Notes: generated by a model from the sequence alone, not told the origin. A DNA stretch of 64,000 bases from Piromyces finnis (GCA_002104945.1 MCFH01000006.1:238501-302500), one strand, 5' to 3'. Shown: positions 25,097-38,092, counted from the first letter of the stretch. Translations and numbers: made by a program.

Positions 25097-27869
25097 TTAC
25101 CATGGTCTTCTATGATTTGATTCATAGCTTTCATTAGATTCATTAGATTCACTAACAGGACCATTATTTATTTCATTTTTGTTCATATTTAATGAATCAT
25201 TAAATCCACCATTGGATTTATCTATAAATTTTTGAATGGGATAAGTTGATTCTGGTTTAGATCCAGTTTTACTTCTTGTTTCATAATTTACTGGTTTATG
25301 AAATAATTCTTTATCTTCTCTAGTATTTGATGGATCATTCATATCCTCAAATTGACTATTTGGTATAGTATTATTTTCAATATTATTATTTATATTATTA
25401 TTATTATTGGTATTGGTATTATTGGTATTATTGTTGTTGTTGTTGTTATTATCATTATTGCTGTTGTTATTATCAGCAATGTTATTATTATTAGTATTAT
25501 TGTTATTATGGTTGTTATTATGGTTATTAGGGCTGCCATTATAATAATCATTTTCATTATTAATATAATTATTATTATTGTTATTGTTGCTGTTATTGTT
25601 ATACATTCTATTATCATCAAGATAATTATTATTATTGTTATTATTATCATACATATCTCTTCTCATATAATTATCTTCGTTATTATAATTATAGTGAGGA
25701 GGCTGGTGAGGAGGGGGGTTATTACCATTATAATTATTATTATTCATAGAATTATAGTCTTGATAATCATTATTTGAATGATAGTTGTTGTTGTTATTGT
25801 GATTATTACCGCCGTTAAAATTACCGTTCATATTATCAACAGGAGTAAAATTTGAAGGAGGATTATCAAAAGAATTAAATTCACTTTTAATTGGTGGACC
25901 ACCACCAAATAAAGCAGATAATGAGGTTAAAGCTTCAGCAGCAGCCATAATTTCTTCATCTTGACCATTTTCTAATTTTATTTTTTTATGTGACTTTCCA
26001 TAGTTAAAGTTATTTCCGTAGGAAGAAGTAGAAGCGTTGTTTAAACTCTTTTCTTTTTTGTTGTAATGACCCTTTGGTCTACCCCTTTGTTTTTGTTCTG
26101 GTGGATTAGAAGGATTTTCATGTGGAGGAGATGGCTGTGGTGTTGGATAATTCTATGATATGTAATATTTAAATAAATAATTGTTCATTTAGTATATTAA
26201 GATATATAAATAAAAAAAATAATGTTTTTTTTTTTGAAAAAAAAAAGGTTTGATATATATAATTAAATTTTTATATACATTATATATAAACCATTATTAT
26301 TCATTACAATCAATCAATCAATCAATTAAAATATCAATTGAATTATTTTACCAAAATAAAATGATTATGAAAAAAAAAATTTTATTATTAGAAATAAAAA
26401 TATTTTTTAATTCGACAAAAATAATAAATTGATAGTTATCAATGGATTAAAAAATTTATAATGTTATAATAGTATATCTATAGATAACACTTTAAAAATA
26501 CTAGAATAAAACATTAACATTATCTTTACCTCATTGTCTTGCTCATTTCTTGGTGAATTTGGATTTTGTCCTTGTTGATTTTTCCAATTATTATTTGGAG
26601 TTTGATATTGGTATTCATTTTGTATAATATTTGGTTTTGATGGTGAACTTGTTGGTGAATTCTTTATTTGAGAAGGATTAGGTAAAATCTATTAAAATGA
26701 ATAAATGGAAGTAAATGATTAATACCTTTTTTTTTTTTTTTAATCAATTAATTACTAAAACCTAAAAGAATAAGTTTTCGACATTTTTTTATCATTATTT
26801 TTTTAAAAAAAAAAGGTTAAACCTACCTTTTGCATTGTTGGTGATCCTTTGGATGATTTATCAGAATCTGCCTCGGACCCATAATTAGAACTATTACCTA
26901 TACTAATATTTATATTTGTATTATTTGGTTTATAATTTATAAATGGAGGAGTAGAAGAACGATTTCTTGCACCCTTTTTATTTTTAGCTCTTCTATTTTG
27001 GAACCAAACCTATTATTTATTTATTTTTTTTTTTGATAAAGAGAAAGAAAAAATTATAAAAAAAAAAAAAGTGAATAAAAGGATTGACAATAAAAAAATA
27101 AAATTTATTTAATACTACTACATACTTGAACTTCACGAACACTCATGCCTAAAACACGAGCTAGTCTTGCTCTTTCATCATGAGAAGGCTTTTCAGTAAT
27201 TTGGAATACTCTCATCAATTCATTATATTGAGTTTTATTGATAATCTTTCTCTTTTGTTTATAGTTGATACCACGTTCTAATCCGTTGGCCCCATTCTTT
27301 TGTTGTGGGTTAGGAGTGACATTGACAAAAGAGAATTTTTTAGTTTGATTTGTGGTATTATTTCCATTATTCATTCTATTTTGGTTCATGCTACCATTAT
27401 TGTAATTCATATTACCATTATTATTATAATTCATAGTATTCATAGTATTCATAGTGTTCATTGTGTTCATAGTGTTCATAGTGTTCATATTGTTATTCAT
27501 ATTATTCATATTTCCATTATTCATATTATTATTCATGTTTCCGTTGTTCATGTTGTTATTCATATTTCCGTTATTGTTGTAGTTCATATTATTCATGTTA
27601 TTACCGTTGTTATAGTTCATGTTGTTATTGTTGTTGTTGTTGTTATTATAATTCATGTTATTCATGTTATTACCACCATTACCATTATAAGGAGAATTTA
27701 CGTTATCCATATTGTTATTATTCATATTATTAAATGAAGAAACAGGTGGTAATTGATTATATGAATTTTGTTGCATATAATTCATACGGTCATTTAATAA
27801 TGGAGAATCTGAAGAATTGTAGCTTGGTTCATAGCTACTTACCATTGTTGAGTTATTTTCACTATTCAT
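25097..27869 (-). CDS. Homeodomain transcription factor with AT-hook and Asn-rich regions
   Basis: Four exons (27869-27126, 27009-26827, 26688-26530, 26152-25097) encode 713 residues. Residues 1-200 are Asn/Met-rich with MNT and GNMNN repeats. The homeodomain spans roughly 204-263: KQKRKIINKTQYNELMRVF for helix 1, HDERARLARVLGMSVREVQ for helix 2 and the start of helix 3, then VWFQNRRAKNKK with the invariant W, F, N and R of the recognition helix. The exon 1/2 junction splits the recognition helix between Gln and Val. The loop has the ordinary length, so this is not a TALE homeodomain. Exon 4 begins with a Pro-rich stretch and then RGRPKG (385-390), an AT-hook core flanked by basic residues. 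A long poly-Asn region and an acidic/Ser tail ending RRPW follow. It is a nuclear DNA-binding regulator; its targets are unknown. Confidence 0.92.
27420..27660 (-). repeat. In-frame MNT / GNMNN codon repeats in the homeobox gene
   Basis: Degenerate 9-base and longer units encode about six consecutive MNT triplets and several NNNMNNGNMN blocks. Variation is mostly at third positions (GTT/ATT, TTG/TTA on the plus strand). This suggests the array has been kept in frame rather than being very recent. Confidence 0.8.
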
Positions 27870-28527
27870 GGTGTAATTTTATTATATAATATCAAAGTAT
27901 ATTTAAATATATTTATTATACTCTACAATATTATAACAGTATGGTTTATTATTGTTTATGCTTTTTTTTTTAATAATTGTTTTTTTTAAAAAAAAAAAAA
28001 GTTTATATTATTCTATATTAATAAAAAATAATAAAAAATTAATACCAGTTCTAATTCAATAGTAATGAAAAAATATTTTGTTTTTCAATAAAATACTATA
28101 ATCACAAAATATATAAATCATATATTCCTACCTTGATAATAATATTTAATACAAACTAATATAGGCATTGTATAGAATAGAAAAAATATAAAAAAAAATT
28201 TTTTTTATTAGTAACCTACTGTATAATAAAGTAATATTCAATATAAAAAATAGTATATCTATTTCAAAATGCTTTATAATATTATATAGATTTATATTTA
28301 TATATATTTATATATATAAAAAAAAAAGTATTTCCTTGGTTGTTGTAAATGATGCTATAAACTATACAATATTCATATTCACATTGTATTTTTGCCCCTT
28401 AAATTCCTTATCATAAAAGATTTATTTAATTTCTTTTTTTTTTTTACAAATTACTAAACTAAATATAATCTATTCTTTATAGAAACATTCAATCAACTTT
28501 TTTTTTTTTCCTTTCAACTATTGCTTA

Positions 28528-28528
28528 A

Positions 28529-28571
<43 letters not shown>
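28528..28571. repeat. TTA microsatellite
   Basis: About 14 TTA triplets lie in tandem 660 bases upstream of the homeobox gene start. Confidence 0.85.
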
Positions 28572-28572
<1 letters not shown>

Positions 28573-31500
28573 TATTTTTATTAATTTATTATTTATTTTA
28601 TATTTCTTTTTTTTTTTTCTATTTTATATTTATTTTTATTATTATTAATTTATCAATTTATATTTATTTTTTTTTTCAATATTTTAACACTATTTTAAAG
28701 ATGATAATGTGGTACTCTATCCTTTTAGTTGATTACTTTTTTTTTTTTCAAATAAATTGTCAATTATTGTTTATCAAATAAAAAAAAAAGTTTTTACACA
28801 TTTATATATAGTAACCTTTTTTATAAATAACAAACCAAAGTGTTTTCTTATTTTTTTGTTATAAAAAAATAATAAAAAAAAAGTATTATTTTCAAAGTCT
28901 ATTGAAAATGACTATTTCAAATAAAAAAAAAAGGTAACTTTCTCTTTTAAATAATAATAATATTATTATAATAAAAAAAAAAAAAAAAAAAAAAAAATTT
29001 TTTTTAGATTATAAATAAAAAAAAAAAGGATTAAATTCTTATTAAATAATTTTTTTTAATTATATTTTTTTAATATATTATAGGTTCATCATAAGCTAAT
29101 ATTTTCTTTTTTTAATTAAGGAATTTTTTTTTGAGAATTTAAATTTTTATTTTTATAAAAAAATTGATTAAATTATTTATTTTATTTCTATTTATTCACC
29201 TATTTATTTATTTATTTATTTACCTATTTTTTATTTACTCCTCCTAGTGAATAGCAATACCAAAATACGAAAAAGGTTGGTGGTGGTTGTCGATGTTTGT
29301 TTTCCTTCTTTGACAAAATAAATAATTTTTTTTTATTATGAATTATAATTTAATTTTATTAATTAAAATATTATAATTAAATTTTTAATTAATATTTAAT
29401 ATATTTAAAGTTATATTATCATGTATATTTTTCTAATTAAAATATATTTCATCATATATTATGATTTAAATTAATATCATCTATTGAGATTCACTTTTTT
29501 TTTTTTTTCAGATTATAATTAAATGATATATTAAGAATAGTAAAAATAATAATAAATAAAGTTTATAAAGTTAATTAATAATAAATAAAAAGATTATTTA
29601 GTTTTAATAAAATGATGACAAAAAAAAACAATCCTTATTTATATTACTATAAAAAATAAATATATTCTAATATATGAATAAAAAGTTTGTTAATTAATAA
29701 TTCATATATTAATTAATTTATCATCATATACCTTTTTTATCTTTATTTGTATTGACATATAATTTTAATGAAATAAAAAAAATTTAGAATCAAAATATTA
29801 ATGGATAAAGTTTAATTTTATTTAATATAAAAAATATAACTATTTTTATATATATAGTAATTAAAACATTCTATTTAAATTTATATATTATTTAATTATT
29901 TTTAATTAAATTAAATATATACTATTTATTTATTTTAATATATATCGAAATAATTTAAATTTTTTTTTAAAATGTGAGATGAAATGATTTAAAAATAAAA
30001 AAAAAAAAAAGAGAGCATTTGAGAAACGATAAAGAAATATGTAAAAAAAGTATGTAGAAGGCTACGTAGAAGACTACGTAGAAAAGAGTTGAAAGGAAAG
30101 TATGTAGAATAAGGAGAAAACCATATAAAATAAATAAAGGAATACAATGTTAGGATTATCGAGAAAAGAAAAAATGGAAATAGAGAATTTGAATGAATAA
30201 CGTAGAATTAAATGAATAAGAATGAATTTGAATTACTTAAAAAAAAAGATGTATTACATTAAGAAAAAAGTAAATTTAATTCATAGGATGTGAGTGACAA
30301 GATGATCTTTAAAAACTATTTGAGTTTTTTTTTTTTTAGTTTAATCCAAAAAAAAAATACATATAGAATTCAAAAAAAAAAAAAAAAGAATATATAAAGT
30401 TATTGTCTATGCGATGCTTTTTATTCCTCTATGCACTGTTTAACTTGTGTTCTTTTGGTACTCTTGCATTGATCTTCTTGATTTCATTTAAATTAGCCAC
30501 AATCAATTGTTTTTAAATAGAATAATTAACAAATTTAATATTTAATAATAATTTATTAGCCATAATTTAATAAAATTTTCTTTGATAATAATTAAAGTTT
30601 AATTTTAGATTAAATTTTATTTTAATTAAATAACTTTTAATTATATTTCATTAATTAAGATTTTAATTAGTATTTAATTTAATATTAAAAAAAAAAGATA
30701 ATTAAAAATTTAATTATTATTTATAAAAAAGTTTTTTTTTTTATTTTTAAATAAAGACACCTTGACAAGAATTAATATTTTATATTATGATTATTATGTT
30801 TAACAATTCATCACTCTTTAAAGAATTATTGTTTTTTTAGAGTGTAGGAGAAGAAAAATATTTATTTAATCTCATTCTTCATCATTATAAAATTTTTTTT
30901 CAAAATAAATAATTTATTCACTTTAAAGCTGTTTATTTTATTTTTAATTAAAAAAAAAAAAGATAAAAATATTTTATATACTTGATACGACAAATAGTTT
31001 AAAAATAATATTAAGCTTTTTTAAATTAAAAACGAGATAAATTGTTTTTTTTTTTAATCAATTTTTATAAAAAAAAAATAAAAGATCAATTCATAGGATG
31101 AACACTTTGATACTTTAAAATAATTTAATATAAAATAAAATAAATAACTTAAATCAACTTAAGTAAATTATATAAACTTTAAAAATTTTAAATCTATGTA
31201 TTTTATTTTTTAATATCTTTAGAATTAAATGTTTACAATATATTTTCAAATAGATTCAAAGTTTATTATATTTTTATAAATTCAATAGTAATAAATAAAT
31301 AAAAAATTAGATATATTTTTAGAAAATAAACAATATTTCATAATTTAAATTTGGTAAAATTAGTAAAATAAAAATAATTAAATTCTTTTTTATTTCTTTT
31401 ATAGTTTATTAATTTTTTAATATAAGAAAAGTATATTTATTTTTTAACCATTTTCTTTTTTTTTTTTTAATTTTTTTTTTGTTTATTCTATGCAAAAAAA

Positions 31501-31863
31501 AAAAATTAATTCTTTAAAAAAGTTTTTGATTTTGAGATGATGGTTGATCGATAATGGTTTTAATATCTTTTAAAATGAATTGTATTTCCAATAATTAGAA
31601 ATAATAAGAAGAAGAGGTGGAAGAATACTTTTTTTTTATAATAATTCAATTATAATTAGTAAATTTTAAATTATTTTTATACTAATACTTTTTTTATTTT
31701 ATTTTGTTTTATTTTGATAAAAATATATTAAATCGATAAATTTAAATTTTAATTTAATTAAATTTGATTTAAAATTTTAAACCATTTTTAATTTATTTTT
31801 ATTTTATATTAAATTTTATATTGGTTTAAATTAAATAATTAATTTCATATGGTTGAAGGTGCT

Positions 31864-32125
31864 TGGTGATAGAAAGGGATTTGTGTAGGCGGTAGGTGAT
31901 AATAATAATAACTTTTTAATTTGTGTGAGTGGTTGGTGATAATAATAATAATAATAATAACTTTTTTTTTGCGTAATTGGGTTGGTGATAATAATAATAA
32001 TAACTTTTTTTGCGTAATTGGGTTGGTGATAATAATAACATTTTTAAATGTAATTTATGTAGTTGGGTTGGTGATAATAATAATAATATAACTTTTTAAA
32101 TGTAGATTACAAGGTGATAACAATT
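31864..32125. repeat. GGTGATAATAATAA minisatellite
   Basis: Seven copies of a GGTGAT block start near 31864, 31893, 31933, 31982, 32023, 32068 and 32112, a period of 29-49 bases. Each of the middle copies is followed by a short TAA run and then AACTTTTT or similar. The G-rich spacer (GTGTGAGTGG or GCGTAATTGGG) varies between copies. Confidence 0.85.
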
Positions 32126-35100
32126 AAAAAGATAAAGAATAAAAGTATTAAAAATTTATTGATTCTACTAAAGTAAATGAAATAATATTATTTGTAGAGG
32201 TAAAAAAAAAAAAAAAAAGGTGTATTCATAAAAGAAACCTTTCAGTAATAATAATTTATAATTAATAATTAATTTAGTAAATAATTAAATCGTTGAGGAA
32301 AATAGTAGCATTCGAAAATAAATCCAAAAAATTCAACCATTACCAATATTTTATTTTAATTGCATATTAACCACCCATTAAAAAAAAAATATAAAAAATG
32401 TTTTTAATAAATTGCATATTAAAAAAATCTTCAATGATGAAATAAAATTAGTAATTTTAATTTATATTAAAATTTAAACATTTTTAGGAATAACACTAAT
32501 GTAATGTTTAATAATAAAAGTGGAAAATCGATAGTAATAATAGAATAAATAAAAGAATGGGATTATAAAATAATACTAATATTTCTTGTTATTGTTATTG
32601 TTAAATTCAATAATTCAATAGTCCGATCTTGACTTTTTTGTTGTTGTTATGATACATTCTGTAACATTTTATGGTTAAACTGTGTAACTTGGTTTAATTA
32701 TTATTTTCAACCACCACATTTGTAATCCAAGCCACATAAAATATGATTTGATAAAAATTTTCTCTGTATTATTGAAGATTTTATACAAAAAAAAATAAAA
32801 ATAAATAATACAATAGTAATATTATATTATTAAATAATAATAATATGATAATAAATAATAAGTGACTCTATTTTATAATGATGATATTAAAAGTAGCGAT
32901 TTATTTATTTATATATTTATTTTTATTTTTGAATCGTGATGTTCAACCGGCATAATGTTATGTTTTATTCCATTGTATCCCTAAATTGGAAAATATTAAA
33001 TTAAAAATAATAGGGTAATACATTGGAATATATTAAAGCAATATATTATTTCATTGCTACTTTTTCAAAAAGAAACATTAAGGAATAAATAAAAAATAAA
33101 AAAGTAAATAATAGCAATGATTCAATGGAATTTCAGTATTATATATTTCTCTTTATTTACTTCTTTCTCTGTTATTTCTCTTTATCATTTTTATTGCTAT
33201 TCTCTATCATTATTTCTTTTCATTAATTTTTTTTATTTCTATTGTTTCAGTTCTTCCCATAGAATAGAAAATAATTTATTAAAAATTTTTTTTTAAATTT
33301 TAATTCTGAACACAAAAAATAGAAATTAAAAAATTAATAAAAAATTTTTAAATTAAAATTAAACTTTATTTATTAATAAAATTTAAAATTTACAAATTGT
33401 AATTAAAAATTTAAAAATTAAAAAAAATGCCTTTTTTTTTAATTATTTTAATTCCTATTAATAAATAGGAAAAATGATAAAAAAATATAGATATACTTAT
33501 TCTCTTTTACTCTCTATTTTATTTAAAAGATAAAAAAATGAAAATAAAAAAAGATAATCCAAAAATAATTCTATTTCAATTATAATTGTTTTTATAGGTC
33601 TTTTATAACTCTTTTTTAAAATTTTAAAATATGTTATTCTCACCATATAAATAAATTTTTATATATAGAAAATCCGTAGATAATCTAAAACAAAAAAATT
33701 ACTTTTTTAGTAAAAAGAAGGAAAATTTACCATAAAAAAATCACCCTCCACTTTATATTCAATTTTACTAGAAAAAACGGTATGATAAGAATTTATGGTC
33801 ATTACTATCGATCGTCATGTTAAAAAAAAAAAAAAGACTAATCATTCTACATAAAATGAAATATCATCTCTTTTTTTCTACAACATCATCCACCTTATCC
33901 TTATTCCTGAACTTTTATTATGCCAACATCCGATAAATAGGTATAAACATATAATCATTTACATTGTTATATATATAATCTAATAGACAAAATAATAATT
34001 AAAATTTTTAAAAAAAAAACTTCTATTTTAATGATCTTTTTGTTTTAGTGACACATAATTGTATCAAATTTAGTTCAATATTCTTTTTTAAATATTAGAA
34101 TATAATCGGATATATTGGTAGGATAATTTTTACACATATTATTTAATTACTAAATGACTTACTATAAATGGAAAATATTAAATATTATCTATTTAATATA
34201 TTTAATATGAAAAAAATACAAAAACTAATTAAAATCCAAAAACTTTAAAAAATATGTTTTATCCAATCATATTAAAATATTTAAATTCAACCAATCATAG
34301 ATCTATGCACGTGGAATAGATAAAATTAAACCTCTTATTATGGAAAGTGAAAAAAGTGTGACTTTTGGCAAAAGAAAAAAAAATGCATTTTTTTTTACTA
34401 TGAATTTACAAACGCATTGATATTAATGATTTATAGGGATTAGGAATGAATTTTCTCATCATCAAGTTTTATTATTATACTATTCATACTATCTTTTTTT
34501 TATAAAAAAAAAGTTTTTGATGTAACTTTTTTTAAAGGAAAACCTCTTTTTTAAAAAATCTTTATTAAATTTTTAATTTGATATTTATGGATATTTAATA
34601 AAGTATTTGGTTTTATTTCAAATTGTGTATATATTTGGAAATTATTTTAATTAAAAATTTAAAATCTCATTTAATTTATATTCTAACCTTTTGTTGGAAT
34701 AACTTAATTAAATAATATATTGACTGTATATTACAATATAATGGATATGTATTAATCATTATCTAATTTAAATAATATATTTAATTAAATAGGCCCTCGC
34801 GAGACCTACTCTAAATAAATAAATAAAAGATAAAAAATGGGAAATTTATGGTTGTTGTGGTTGATTTCTACTAACCTATTTTTATAAAAAAAAAAAAAGG
34901 CAATTTGAAGTATAAAAAAGAGTTTTTTTTTATTAGACATTCATGATTCTATATATATCTATATATCTATATTAAATATAGATTTTTTTTATTTTATTAT
35001 AAATAATGAATAATTATTATTAAATAAAACAAAAATTTTGTTTATTAAAAAAAAAAAAAAGAGGAACAACTATTGCATACGCATATACATTGCATATAAT

Positions 35101-35403
35101 TAAAAAAAAAAACTTTCTTTAAATAGAAATAAAAAAATACACGGAAAGATGATGACGAGAAAAAGTAACTTTCCTTTTTGGGTATATTCTTATTATTTAA
35201 ACAGAATAAAATGGGACCAGATGGAAAATTAAGCATTATTTTAATAATATATAATACGATAGGTAGTTTTACTTTATATATATATATATATATATAATTA
35301 TTGTATAGATTTATAATTAGTAATAATAAATTTAAAGTATGTAGGTTTTCAATATTCTATTTTTTTTAAAAAAAAAAAGTATATATCCCCTGATTATTAT
35401 TAT

Positions 35404-35527
35404 TATTAGTATTAGTATTAGTATTAGTATTAGTATTAGTATTAGTATTAGTATTAGTATTAGTATTAGTATTAGTATTAGTATTAGTATTAGTATTAGT
35501 ATTAGTATTAGTATTAGTATTAGTATT

Positions 35528-35600
<73 letters not shown>
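35404..35600. repeat. GTATTA hexamer array followed by TTA run
   Basis: About 21 uninterrupted GTATTA hexamers (about 35404-35533) pass directly into about 22 TTA triplets, then a short GTG run. The hexamer looks like two TTA-type triplets with a fixed T-to-G change, so it probably arose from a TTA array. Confidence 0.95.
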
Positions 35601-35697
35601 GTGGTGGTGGTGGTATTAGTATTAATATTATTAAAATAAAAAATAGAATAACTATTTATTTATAATAATTAATTTTTTTTTTTTTTTTTTTAATTTT

Positions 35698-35764
35698 ATA
35701 TTGGCGTAATAGATGTTATTTTATATTTTTTTTTTATATTGGTGTAATAGATGTTATTTTATAA
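35698..35764. repeat. Short direct duplication
   Basis: A 28-base segment beginning ATATTGG and ending TTTTATA occurs at 35698-35725 and again at 35737-35764 with one difference. A T-tract separates the copies. Confidence 0.8.
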
Positions 35765-37228
35765 AGTAGAAATTAAAAAAATATAATAGATTATATAAAT
35801 TCTTATATTTTCAATTCTTGATTAATAAAAAAAAAAAGTAAAATATGTGTTAAACTATTTCTGGGTTTCAAATGTTATATCTAAAAAGTTAAGAATTGAT
35901 GGTCTTATATTTTTCATTATATCCATCCAAGGAAGGATAAAATGAATTAATATAAAAAAAAAAAAAAAAGGAATTGATAAGTATAATAAAAAATATTTAG
36001 TATATATATTTATCAAGAACAAATAATAAAGTATTTAATTGTAAATAGAAATACAAAAATACTATTTATACCATTATTACTAATTTTTATCCCAATTTTT
36101 AAAATAATTATATGAAAATACATTTATATTAAAAAATTTGAAATATACTGCTAACTTACTATGGATATTATAGAAAATTAAAGAGTAAAAAGAAAATTAT
36201 TTAGCATGGAAAAGTGATTAAGAAAATGAAAAAGTTTTTAAAATTTTTATTTTGGATTTTTATTCTTTAAATATTTTATTAAAATATATATATATATATA
36301 TATTGCTTTAAACTTTTAATGTTAAAATGATCTTAGCAATAATAGGTGTGGGATATGTCTTAATATTATATTATTGTTAGCGAAAAAAAAAAAAAAAATA
36401 ATTAAAAAATTACAATCGTTAGAATATTTGTCAAAGATACTCTCTTTAGAAATTATAATAATAAAAGTCTTGAAAATTATTATTTTAATGAAATATATAT
36501 TAACTTTGATCTACCATTAAAAATTTAAATATTGTATTTTTTATCAAAAAAAGTTTTTTTTTTTAGAGTTTACTCATATAATTATATAACCTCTTTCTTT
36601 CAAAAAAAAAATATGAAAAAGAATGTATATATATTAAAATTAGTATTTAACTTATTTGGGCTTTAACAATTTGATTGATTATTTTTTTAAATAATATCAT
36701 GATCCTAACTCCAATTTAATATTGGTATTGTTATTTGTATTGCTATGTTTTGATTCTTTATTACTATGATACATGATGATCATATAAATTTATACCATAT
36801 TTGTGAATAACATAGAAAATTTGGTGTTTTTCCTTGTTCAATTATTATAATTAAAAAAAAAAAATTATAGGATAAGAGAAAAATAAATTCAATTATTAAA
36901 TAGTTATCATATTATAGTGTTATAGTGATTGTATCTAGGGATGGGTGATGGGAAGGAGGAGGATGAAAAAATTCTTTTTTCAGGTAGTATATTCAATACA
37001 TATATATATAAATAGTAATCTTTTAATTCTAGTTGTAATCCTAATAAAGCATAAATCATAATTATGATTATAAATTATGTTTTATTATTATTCATTATTT
37101 CTTAAATTTCATGGTAATGATTAAAGATAAAATAATAATAAAACTCATTTTAATTCATACTTTTTATAATAGAAAATATTGATTTTAAATAAAAATTATA
37201 TTTTCTAATAAGACTGGTTTAATATCGA

Positions 37229-37371
37229 ATATACCCTAGATGTGTTAGTATTTATCCTAGATTTTTTCACTTGGTCCGTTTTTTGGACCCCTCCAAAATC
37301 TAGGATAAATATCAACACGTATCTATGTCAATTTTTTCCCTCTAGCAGTTTCCCTATGAGTTAGGGTATAT
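37229..37371. mobile_element. Inverted-repeat (foldback/MITE-like) element
   Basis: Nine-base ends ATATACCCT (37229-37237) and AGGGTATAT (37363-37371) are exact inverted repeats. Inside them a 24-base arm at 37242-37265 (GTGTTAGT...CTAGATTTT) pairs with 37295-37318, mismatching at only two adjacent bases. The loop holds a further GGTCC/GGACC stem. The GC content of the element and of the 190 bases to its right is well above its surroundings. No target-site duplication and no transposase frame is visible. It could be a MITE, the end of a decayed DNA transposon, or a hairpin RNA locus. Confidence 0.55.
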
Positions 37372-37696
37372 CAGGTAAATAAAGTTGTTCAGTCCCAATA
37401 GAATATTTAGTTAGAATTTTAGATACTATCCTATTTACTATTTATTAAATACTTTGACAGGACGTAGAATCATTAATGCCATCACCTTTTCCATGTTACT
37501 CTGGTTTTAGGGTATTGAGAGCACTGACGCCGAAACTAATGTGGTACAAAAACACTAAAAGTTGTATTCTATTATCATATGAAAATATATGACAAAGCTT
37601 AAAAAAAAAAATTGATTGTTACATATTATTTAGAAAATATATTATTTTTGAACAAATAATTATTTTGATAATTAATTATAAAAATTTAGGACATAG

Positions 37697-38092
37697 TATT
37701 AATAATAGTCAAAGTAATAGTCAAAGTAATAGTAATAGTCAAAGTAATAGTAATAGTCAAAGTAATAGTAATAGTCAAAGTAATAGTAATAGTCAAAGTA
37801 ATAGTAATAGTAATAGTAATAGTAATAGTAATAGTAATAGTAATAGTAATAGTAATAGTAATAGTAAATAGTAATAGTAATAGTAATAGTAATAGTAATA
37901 GTAATAGTAATAGTAATAGTAATAGTAATAGTAATAGTAATAGTAATAGTAATAGTAATAGTAATAGTAATAGTAATAGTAATAGTAATAGTAATAGTAA
38001 TAGTAATAGTAATAGTAATAGTAATAGTAATAGTAATAGTAATAGTAATAGTAATAGTAATAGTAATAGTAATAGTAATAGTAATAGTAATA
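37697..38092. repeat. AGTAAT hexamer array with 18-base higher-order units
   Basis: The left part repeats an 18-base unit (CAAAGTAATAGTAATAGT) about five times, and the rest is pure AGTAAT/AATAGT hexamer for about 290 bases. One extra A at about 37866 shifts the phase. Read as protein, the left part would be Ser-Gln-Ser-Asn repeats on plus and poly-Leu on minus. Neither is supported as a gene, as there are no flanking exons. Confidence 0.95.

Noticed and set aside
25352-25777. 141-residue Ile/Val-rich frame opposite the homeobox gene
   Set aside because: Antisense shadow of the Asn-codon-rich exon.
27300-27737. 145-residue Ile/His/Val frame opposite homeobox exon 1
   Set aside because: Antisense shadow of the MNT/NMN repeats.
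28909-28933. Possible tiny first exon (ATG ACT ATT TCA AAT AAA then GTAACT)
   Set aside because: A donor-like site is present, but no downstream exon of coding composition could be joined.
32581-33120. A tRNA or other small RNA gene
   Set aside because: No GTTCRANNC-like box or cloverleaf arms were found here or elsewhere in the window; a proper covariance-model scan would be decisive.
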